DNA of 64,000 nucleotides from positions 236,171 through 300,170 of the forward strand of contig CAUJGJ010000188.1 in the NCBI GenBank assembly GCA_963170055.1, read 5' to 3'. The position numbers were made by a program, and so were the translations under genes. The stretch is from Halisarca cf. caerulea. Taxonomy: Eukaryota > Porifera > Demospongiae > Chondrillida > Halisarcidae. Below are positions 53,925 through 64,000 of the stretch, piece by piece. The notes beneath the pieces are model-generated. The model worked only from the letters and a program-made list of their open reading frames with translations, was not told where the DNA came from and made no database searches. Every line of letters starts with the position of its first letter. The first letter of the stretch is position 1.

Positions 53925-56480
53925 TTGCTTCATACCTGAAGAAGTCATCTAGTCAGCTAGAGTATTAAACAAGTTTAAGTTGCAATAGAGTGCCTAGCTG
54001 CCAATGGGAAGCCTTGTATATATAGTTGTAATTAAATGGTATTGTCTATTCTGTTACAATATACTTAAAATGGAATAATTGTCTCATTATCCATAGACTA
54101 TATTTCTTGAAATGGCTTTATACTGTATTTGATACGTATGTTACTCATTTGGTATTCCTCTATCTAGCTAGTTTGCATGGTTTCTGTGTTTACTGTAATC
54201 AATGCATCTTTCTTTGTGCATCCCATTCAAGTAGACTGAGGGCGTTCTGAGGACACTGTCTTAATACTTCCTGTAAAATTTGACTGATATCTACTACACA
54301 TGTATGTATTCAAATGGGATGTACATGGCAACCATGTATGTGTTGAACTATCCTCATATGTAGAGCATGTATACTCTTACAGTATGTTTGAATACTAACT
54401 GACAATTGTCATCAAATCTGATTGTACTGAAGAATTTGTTAATATTTTGGCAATCACATAACATTGTAATACTGTATAGTAGTCGTCTATGGTAGGTATG
54501 GTCACTTTGTGAAATAATTTGTATATGCAATGCTGGTTTGGAATCTTTTGAAATCATGCATTCTTGCAAGTACATCTATATATACTATGGGTGTATTTGT
54601 GAGTATTTCAACCACACTGAAAAAGTGTATGAATGATAAGTGAGCACTGTCTCACATATATACGTACATAATCCCTTTCGAGTATGACTGCAGACATGCT
54701 TATTGTGCAATAAATACCCATTGCAACAACTCCATGTCTGTATTTTGTGCAGATCATCTAAACATTAATTTTACAGATAACTTATGTCCTACAATTGGTA
54801 CAGTAATTGTGATAATGCTGTCATCAATAACTTAATATAGTTGCAAGTAATATTACATGCTGCCTGTACAGCATTATGATTGAACTTCTACCATGTCATT
54901 TTCATACTTACAGCTAACCGTAGACCTAATTTTTACAAGTTTTGCTTTTTAATTTGTGTCTTAGTATCCCATAATCACTATAATATGGATCTATTAAAGC
55001 AACCTAAGCTCTGTGTATTTGTGGTTCCCAACTATATTACATAACAATTAATGTGTGATTAGCAATGAATCATTTTCTGTGATATTGGTGCTTTGTTGCT
55101 ATCTCCATGTAAGTGCTACCGTGCGAGAGCTTTGTTTACATGGTTTGTCTTTCGCTAAACTATGAACCTCACACAGTGGTAATACATGAATCAGATATAT
55201 AATGCATAAATACCTACTTAGTGGCTGAAATCAGCTGCAATACACACTGGCTGTAATGTATAATATTATATGTGCATAGTGCATAGGATGCCTTGTACTA
55301 TTATGGCCAGACTGAAAATAGGATGTGTAAAATATTATAGAAATTGAAACCACCTTGTCTTATGATTGCTATAATTATACCTTATTTATGTTGCTATGAA
55401 TCCAGCGCTGGCGGATGTTTTTGTTTTCTTATTTAAACCAACAAGTTTACACTACCCTTTGCAGCAGGATGTACTTGCAACCTGTCCTGGGATGCTATGT
55501 GTGTTTGTTTGCCATAATCCAGTGAAATGACGTCATTGATCCTGGCCTGTACATAGCTTTATAGGTGAGATCCCATGCTATGTAGTTCCCTACATGGTTC
55601 CCAGTACATGGCCATTTGTGTGCACATTGGGGGTTACTGTAAATGACCCCAGTAGAAGGTGTAGATCAGATTGACAATTCCTAGTACTCGATCCCATACA
55701 GCAGTAGTTGGCTTTTCTTTATACTTACCCTAAGGGCACTAATTTTAGTAGGAATTGAATTTAGCATTAACTAGAAAGTTTTGAAAATAGTGGAAAATAA
55801 CTAAGAGTCTGATTCTTCACCAGAAGAAATCCTAGATTCAGATGTTATCATTACTACTGTATATGAATATATAAATCCTATATAATATACACTGTGATCT
55901 GCTACATGAATTAACATTAGTGAATCCAATTTTTGGCAACTATTATTAACAACAGGAACTAATTTTAATGATTTCTTCATTTAAGGCCCACTAAAAATAT
56001 TGCTCTCAAGGTATGTATCATGAAGGGCATATATACAGTATGGCTTTGCTACTATCATGATCAATGAGTTCTGAGAGAATGCAGTTATGTATGATCACCA
56101 AATTTATGTGAGCTATAATAATATTATGTATGTATAGTGATGTGCTTATGAATACCAGCTGCATCTATGTATAGTGCATGTACGTATGTACATAGATAAA
56201 GACACTGTGTGTATATAAAAGTAGTACAGGAGGCACATGGCTACATTTGTGGATGTCCAGTTTAAATTGCATGTCCACTGCATCATTCAGGCAGATATAT
56301 GGTATATTATGTATTTGAACATGATAATTACGCAGCAACCATTCTGTATGTGTCATTTAAAAAAGTGTTCCCTAATGATGTTTGTTCTAAGTAATCACCT
56401 CAAGTTTTAGCCAGTCAGAAGCACTTTGTTTTCCTCTTAACAGTATATTTGAAATACATTAGTGTAATACTAATATAATG
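53925..56480. repeat. Segmental tandem repeat, unit 2 (lacks block A)
   Basis: Carries blocks B (right arm only, 53,930-54,060), C (54,060-54,345), D (54,500-54,715), E (55,225-55,450), F (55,500-55,590) and G (56,340-56,440), in the same order and orientation as unit 1. Identity is high in C (over 150 bp nearly identical) and lower elsewhere. Block A is missing; the GT array lies in its place. Confidence 0.75.
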
Positions 56481-56879
56481 ATAGCTACTAACATTTGTTA
56501 TTCTTTGTTTTATGCAAGAATTGTTGGTCTGTGTAGATGCTATGAAGTGTTCAAGCATCACACAGGTACTGGGGATAACTGGGTTGTTTTATTTCTATCT
56601 ACGTGATATATCCACAGCAATAACTGCATCATGAACATGATTTGCATGGTATCACATCTTGTCTAGAGGTAGTTCAAGCTGTTATGTTGATAATGCTAAT
56701 GGTCAAGGTATATTTTGAAGAATCTTAGCTTCTATAGGACCTGGCCAAATAGTACACTCTCAGTAAAAGTAAGAAACTCATCATGCAAAATACATATCTG
56801 CAAGCACATGATTATTATAATTATTTTCAAGCTGTGCTATCATTTGTTTACGCAAACACTGAAATTAATGATGTTCACC

Positions 56880-59195
56880 AATTGGTTAATCAATCTTTTT
56901 ACAGTCTGCACACATACATAATAAATAAAAACTTTCAAAATACAAGTACACACATGGAATTAAAAAATGGAGTGTATAAGTTGTGGTATTGTCACTGTAC
57001 AGGTACACATGTCTGTTGAACTGTTTGTTGTCGATCGCTTGTCTTGTCCAAGAATTGTCAGGGAGAGAGTTTTCATAGTATTATGCAACTAGTAGGGGAT
57101 GGTCGGACATTTGACGAAAAAGGCTTGTTATTTCCATGTATTTGGGAGACACCTTCTGGAGTGAATCTAGATGTAGGGAAGAAGAGAACTAAGGCATAAT
57201 ATCTGAATTGACAAAACCTTCTGTTTGCAATGTTGGAATTACTATATACAACAGATTTAAGTATAAATAAATTTACATTTTGGTTTGTAATTAATGTGTA
57301 TATTGCAGTCTGCAGGCTACGTACATGCACAACCACTGGACTACTCTACACCTACACTATCTCAGGATAGACTTAGACTTATCAAACTGTCAATATTGGA
57401 CTATCCACTGCTACTTTTGCATACAGCCATATATTTTGTATACTGCTACTCACTTCACATCAGTGGGATCCATTCTTCTTATTTCTGCCGGTTTAGGTGA
57501 AAGTTGACAAATGTTCTATCTTTTTTGAATATCAGATTTTCAACAGCTCTTGTTGGTTGTTTGGTTGGCTGTTTCATGGCACGCTTGGTTTTATACAATC
57601 TGTGAAGCCACACAATAATAATAGAGGAAGTGATGTCATTAGGAAGTCTGGTTGGTGGTGAGGCTGATTGATTAGCACAGTTGCTGGTCCCATTGCCATA
57701 GTCAGCTAAATGACAACATAATCAAATATTATGGTGCAATTGTTAAGCTGACTTGGGAGCATTATATATATCAATTCTTTGGATGTTTAGTCTGTTTCTG
57801 TAATTAAAACTTTATATTTTTAGGTTATAATACCAATCAAAGCTCTATATAATATTATACAGAGTAGAACTTGATTTAGGGCCTGAATAAGCTACAAGAA
57901 GCCATAGGCTGGGTGGGAGGCTTAGGCCCTGAAGACCCACTCCTCTCCCCCTTGAATACGTAGGTGAGCTACACTTGACAGAATAAGTGAAATATATAAT
58001 GAAATAGGCCACACATTATTCTTATTCTATTGTTTACAAGAGAAGACCCCCTCCCATTTTGCTAACTATAGTCGATATCAGCCTGATGTATTCAGCTAGG
58101 GCATTTAACAAGTTGAAATGCAATAGAAAGTTTACCAATATGGAGCACAGTGTACCCTTCAGGAATTGATTTACTCTGTTCATTAGAATAGCCAATTGTC
58201 TCCTTGTCCACAGACTATTTCTTGAATTGGCTTAGTATTTGATGTGTTGGAATGTTGCTCCATGTAGGGCTGCAGGATCGAAGGTAGCACTTGACTTTTA
58301 CACTTGTTGGCAGTTAACTCGATCTTTTTGTTGATATCTCAGTATAATCTCTCCCATTTCACCTCTTAACCTCAATGTGTTCAGAGATGAAATGCATATA
58401 AGAAAGTGTTCAGCTATAGCACCTTTAATGACCTTTGATGTCATTGTTATAATATGTACCATATACATTTTGCTGTCCTTTGTCTTGGAGTGAGAATCTT
58501 ATGTGCTTCCAAGCAGGCCTTTTCTCTAGTTTGTTTGGTTTCTGTGTTTGTTTCAGTCAATTCATGTTTCTTTCCGCACCATGTTCAGACAGACTGGGTG
58601 CATTCCAAGGACACTGTCTTATAATACTTCCTACGAAGTTTGATTGATACATCCTACTCATATATGTATTCAAATGATACATACATAGCAACCATGTGTG
58701 GAACTATCCGCATATAGAGGATGCATGCATACTTTGATTATATGTTTGAATACAAACTGGCACATGCTGTCACATTTGATTGTAAAGAACAATCAATATT
58801 TTATCAATAATATGTCAATTACAACATAACATTGTGGTCTATAGAGACAATCATTGATGGTACATATAGGTATTCTTGTGAACAGCTAATCTTATGCAAT
58901 GCTGTCTTGAGATCTTCTGATTTAATCATGTATGCAGTCTTTGAACGTACATATATGTACACATGTATTATTATCTGTTAGACTTCAATCACACTGAAAA
59001 GTATAGGATTGATGAGCATTGTCTTATGTAATCTCTTTTGAGTATACCTGCAGACATGCTTGATTGATGTGCAATAATTAAACTTTCTTTTGTATCATCT
59101 ATTTAGAGAAATTATCACACCAAAATCAAAAATAATTGTGATTGTGTGGTATAGTCAGTGAAAGTGCTTGTAGGATATATATATATATTATATAC

Positions 59196-59257
<62 letters not shown>

Positions 59258-60660
59258 GATACGTACAATGTCATGTAGCAATCAAAATTCCACCTTGTCA
59301 TTGTGCACATTTTCTTCCTATACTTACTTGGGTTGTTTTAGTTTATGACATTGTCTTATAGCTAGAATTACAGTATTACACATGATCGAAACCTCTATAG
59401 TCTGAGACTCAGTATGTAACAAGAAAGGTGTCAGATTATATAAGATACGTATGTCAGATAAGCACTCAGTGTACTTCACTATGTCTTGGAGACTTTACCA
59501 CAGAATGTATTCAGACAAGGGAATGTTTGGTTGTATTGATCGTGAGGTGTAGGATTGCATGTATCGATGTTCCACTATATCACTATACATGGAACTAGCA
59601 GCCAAGAGTAGTCTCCATACACCTGTGTATTTGGTGCAACTGATAAGTTCTTCTATATCTCCATGCAACTAATGAGAGAGCTTTGCTTATGTGGTTTTCC
59701 TTCATTTGAGCCATGAACCTTGGTCAGGGATAATTATTATTACTATGATGATTCATTATTCATTATTGACTGAGACCAGCTCTGATGCTACCATGTTTAC
59801 GTACCGGGTATGCATAGATGAATGTGATGCTGTGCTAAATGTGTTTGGCCAGGCCACATGCAGTGTCACTATGAATAGAATGTACTGTATATGTACAGCA
59901 TATACTGTACATATGCATAACATCAATTGTAGTTGTAAACCAGGAATAACAATTGCTTGGAATTTTGTCATGCTGATTTGCTTTGAGTCCTGGACTTTGC
60001 ACATGCAGGCAGGATGTTATGGTTTCCTTATCTAAACCAATTATACCCCACAGTAATTTCTATCTAGGGGAGAGTCCTTTAGGTAATAGTGTCAGGTATC
60101 AATGACATCATTGTGGTCTGAGTATAGTCATAAGTGAGAGAGTCCTGTGTAGTTCCCCACATTTGTACATTTGCGTAATGTGCTGTCTGGGCAAGTTATG
60201 TAATATGACTCAATATAGTGAAGATTAGGTGATTACTAAGTATTTTAAAACATTGTGCTGATATAGTAGTAGCAGTGCATACATAATGTTATATTAGTTG
60301 GATCGTGTTATTATGGTTTCTGAGAATGTGCACACAGCATTTCACACGTTGTACATATGGCAAGTGTAATATGTATTAGTGGATGCTGTTGTGTGCATGT
60401 TGAATAACAGACGTATACGTGGATAGTCCACTTGTTCAATTACATCAGGCAGATACTTGCATGTGGTTCCATTCATGTATGCCTTTACATTCAACTTGAG
60501 TGCACAGCAAATATGGGAGTCTCACAAAACGTCCGCTTTCACGAGTCACTTCAAATTGTGCATAATATGAATACAGAGAGCAGTTCCTTGCATGTGTCCA
60601 ATGTATTGTCCATGTATTGGTAGTTATATGTGAGAACATGCAGTTGCAGTATACTTAATT
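56880..60660. repeat. Segmental tandem repeat, unit 3
   Basis: Carries block A (56,930-57,180), the 'cttcacatcagtgggatccattc' sub-block (57,453, matching 48,292), B remnant (58,085-58,180), C (58,190-58,650), D (58,870-59,075), E (59,760-60,045) and F (60,065-60,145). It is the most diverged unit, with many indels. Block A differs from unit 1 by frame-breaking indels, so no shared coding frame survives. Confidence 0.75.
59201..59255. repeat. (TA)n microsatellite
   Basis: Pure TA run of about 54 bp inside segmental unit 3. Confidence 0.95.
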
Positions 60661-60794
60661 CTGTGTAGGTGCTGTTATGTGCAAAGCTTTCACAAATAGT
60701 GGCCCATTCAGTGTGTGATCTTGTCACTGATTTACAGTAAGGTGAACTGCTAAATGTGCTGTATGGCCTACCTATTTTGTGTGTACATCAGGTA

Positions 60795-61205
<411 letters not shown>

Positions 61206-62221
61206 TGAAATGGTCCCTATGATGAACAGATTTGTGTATAAAATATTTCAGTTTCATGTTGTGAAATGCTTTCATTCATGACTCCCTATTTTTCACTCAG
61301 TATACATACTCACTACATTCTGAATGTGAAACTCAAACGGTTTAAATGCATATTGAATGTGTGGACCCAAATCAAGTACATATACTTACTGCTGTATACA
61401 CATGACTAGACTGTAAAAGTTGAATACTAAAGTCATGCACTGCTATGCATGTGAGATGATTGTTTGTATTATGGTGTCAACTTTCACCTGCTCAAGGATG
61501 AATATTATTATAATATGCATCATGTGACTATGATGTGATGTACCTTTCATGCTAATATTTACACAGTACGTACCTAGCTATAGGTAATTACCTAACTGGC
61601 TGTATGGGGTGGATTACTTCATTGGTGGAGGAAATCCCCGGGGACAGAGCACAGTACAGTACAAGGGACTTCCCACTGAAGACCCCTAAGTGTCACACTT
61701 CCATATTACCACTTTTGACTTTGCACATTTGCTACAAAAATGACCTTATGTTCACCAGTGTGGGGTGACCAGCTGGGTATTCCAGGTGTATACACTTCAA
61801 AGGAGAAAAGTGCATGCATTATGTAAACACATAAATGGATTTTGGATGTATCTGTAGGTCTGTTATTTTGTTTTCACTTTTCTATGACAGAGTAGTAAGA
61901 GAGTTTCTAGCTGCATTAATCTTAAATCTGTAGATTGCCTTACCAATTTTATTATTGTATTTTGTATGTATGCATGAAGCTCCTATGTGCAACAACAGCA
62001 CAAAGTGGTGGATTGCTCCCTTCATGCATGGTGCATGCAGTGGAAGCATTGGAATATGGCCAAGTCTACAGGTATAGAGTCAAACAGTACCTCTTGCTAA
62101 ACTTTAGGTAAAGTGACTATTTTTGACCACAGTCCTGCAAACAGACAGGTGTCTGGTGAGCACACCAGTAGACAGGTTGTACTATCCCATATGTCTGGCC
62201 CTACCCAGAAGTGGCGGGGTA

Positions 62222-62350
62222 GGAGCATATCAAATACAAACTCTAACTGTTGAGTCATTATGGTTAGGGTTGGGTTGGGTTTGGGTTTGCATGGTACTGA
62301 TAACATGGTTGGGCAGACAACTTGTGATGGGGGGGGGGGGGGGGGGGGAT
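62222..62350. repeat. Dispersed repeat with TTAGGG/TTGGG motifs, copy 2
   Basis: Same order of landmarks as 42,720-42,835: 'gcatatcaaatacaaactct', a ggttagggttgggttgggtt tract, 'gacaacttgtgatgggg', ending in a poly-G run of about 18. Confidence 0.75.
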
Positions 62351-62631
62351 GATATCACAGTCAATATCCAGCCATTTATTTTTTCATACATACGTATGTG
62401 CATTATCATTGAATTAATAATGTGTCTGCTACACGTGCATGTGTATATGTAGCTCATATACTCACCATCGATGTCCTTTTAAGACTAATGTTAAATGCTG
62501 TAATCATATGACAAAATCATCCCTGAAATGTTGCATGCACAGTTGAAAGGAAGTCAATCATTTCAGATAAAATGGAAAGAGTCTGGCATTGCATGCTGGA
62601 CTTTCCTCAAGAAATAGTGTCACACATTAAT

Positions 62632-62836
62632 TGCCAACACCAGGGCTGCCAATTAACACCAGGGCTGCCAATTAACACCGGGGCTGCCAACACCAGGGTT
62701 GCCAACACCAGGGCTGCCAATACCAGGGTTGCCAACACCAGGGTTGCCAACACCAGGGTTGCCAACACCAGGGTTGCCAACACCAGGGTTGCCAACACCA
62801 GGGCTGCCAACACCAGGGTTACCAATGCCAGACTAA
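62632..62836. repeat. 15-bp minisatellite (AACACCAGGGYTGCC)n
   Basis: About 13 copies of a 15-bp unit, the first ones with a 'aatt' variant spacing. The 3n period keeps frames open (ANTRV on plus, LATLV on minus) without other evidence of coding. Confidence 0.95.
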
Positions 62837-63399
62837 ACTGGTAAGGGACTTCAATACTTTCTATACATGTAGGTGTATTCGCTACATCCTGTGAAGCACT
62901 AGTCTGAGTCAGCTATGCCAGACTAGTGAAGCACCAAGTATGGATAGCCTGATACTGTAACACCAGAAGTTGACAAATTCCAGTCATAAACAGTGAAGTC
63001 ATCAACAGCTGGAGCTCAGGTGACAGACAGCAGCACATCATGTGAATGGTGTTGATACTGTTCATGGTTATTGTGTTACTAAGAGCTATGACTGACAGGA
63101 TGTACTCTACCCTTGAATGTCCAGTGTGGGATACCAAAGGAAAGGCCTTATGTTGTATAGGAAAATGGAAATCAAACTGATACCCAATACATTGGCTGTA
63201 TCTATCCTATAAATTACCAAGTATGGAATTCACAGGAATGCGGGTTGTACTGAAAATGGCATATTCCTGACATCTATCAAACATAGCAACATAGCACTTT
63301 AGCAAAACCTGTTCTCTATATAGCTGTGGTATTCACTTTTAGATTATTTTCTGCCTGGGATTTAAAAGTGAACATTTTTTGAGCTTGTATACAATAAGT

Positions 63400-63684
63400 C
63401 ATTATCAAGGACACCCACATGAAAGTTTCTTGCACACAATTGTCTTGCTTTATATCAAGCATAGAGAAGTAAGACAGATTACAAGTACTAGCAGCTACTT
63501 TACAACAGCTATTGAATTGGCTAGCTTATATAGTCTCATTTTCAAACCACCCAGTGCACTTTTAGGGATGGAGACTTTAATCACTGGACTCTGCACAGTG
63601 GCCGAATTTACTTCCTTGGCTGATGTCAAAGCAAGTAAGAGTATGAGAATTGCTAGCTCTGTCTCACGTGCTGTTCAAAGCAAA
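63400..63684 (+). CDS. Possible exon of a gene running off the right edge
   Basis: An open stretch of about 95 codons ('GHPHESFLHTIVLLYIKHRE', 'FTTAIELASLYSLIF', 'LLGMETLITGLCTVAEF', 'DVKASKSMRIASSVSRAVQS') ends in an AAA|GTATGT splice-donor-like site at 63,684/63,685. Its composition is protein-like, alternating charged and hydrophobic helices, unlike the repeat-derived frames around it. The left boundary is unknown: candidate acceptors are AG at about 63,384 and 63,410. I do not recognise the family, and no partner exon lies in the last 300 bp. It could also be chance or a transposon remnant. Confidence 0.28.
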
Positions 63685-64000
63685 GTATGTAGCTGTTATA
63701 TACAGTACATACGTAAAAGTATTTAGGTGCATAGATAGTGTATGTGCATACGACATATGCACTGCACTGTACACATATTCATTTGCAATATGGCCCCTTA
63801 GGTGTTTTTTCACATAAAAGGCGATTTTGGAAATTAATACATGCGTAAATATGGTGTAAAAGGCCCTTTTCACAGGTGCACTCATTGGTGGAATGCTATT
63901 TGATCGAATGCACTTTAAATAAATCAGCGTAAAGACAAACTAACATAGTATGTTAATGTTATTGATTGAGATTTGTACATGTGTATCGTATATACTGGGA

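Larger units (their letters stand above)
61204..63330. other. Intergenic, no gene recognised
   Basis: AT-rich sequence with the second copy of the telomere-like dispersed repeat (62,222-62,345), a G run and the 15-bp minisatellite at 62,632. No supported exon. Confidence 0.5.

Overview
This window is eukaryotic, intron-rich and AT-rich nuclear DNA from an invertebrate animal. Reasons: five spliced genes with canonical GT..AG introns, animal-type orthologues (TRAPPC11, RAP1GDS1/SmgGDS, HSCB), short introns, very many CA/GT, TA and poly-G/C microsatellites, and a high density of small inverted-repeat (MITE-like) elements. The compact intron-rich genes would suit a sponge or another early-branching metazoan, but that placement is inference. 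No bacterial, organellar, rRNA, tRNA or CRISPR feature was seen.

Layout. Positions 1-5,572 hold no recognised host gene, only decayed retrotransposon pieces (880-1,420 and 2,160-3,081) and MITEs. Positions 5,573-16,381 (minus) hold TRAPPC11, read as 30 exons whose phases all agree. Positions 16,763-24,483 (minus) hold a six-exon gene for a 447-residue Tudor-PHD-MYND protein, apparently a Polycomb-like chromatin reader with an unusual C-terminal MYND finger. Positions 26,032-27,923 (minus) hold a six-exon gene for a 144-residue protein I do not recognise. A 117-bp gap then separates it from the divergent RAP1GDS1 gene (28,041-33,426, plus, 14 exons, 582 residues). HSCB follows on the same strand (34,112-38,567, 5 exons, 237 residues).

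From about 38.6 kb to 63.3 kb no host gene is recognised. This part has a 15-bp minisatellite, a 120-bp palindrome, MITEs, a frameshifted Crypton/KIAA1958-like fragment (50,786-51,082) and a degenerate tandem segmental duplication with a period of about 4.0-4.6 kb, three copies between 47.7 and 60.7 kb. A possible exon of a gene running off the right edge lies near 63.4-63.7 kb.

The genes do not form one pathway: vesicle tethering (TRAPPC11), small-GTPase chaperoning (RAP1GDS1), mitochondrial Fe-S cluster assembly (HSCB) and chromatin reading (the Tudor-PHD-MYND protein). Exon boundaries were derived by hand from homology, splice motifs and reading phase; no alignment or search was run.
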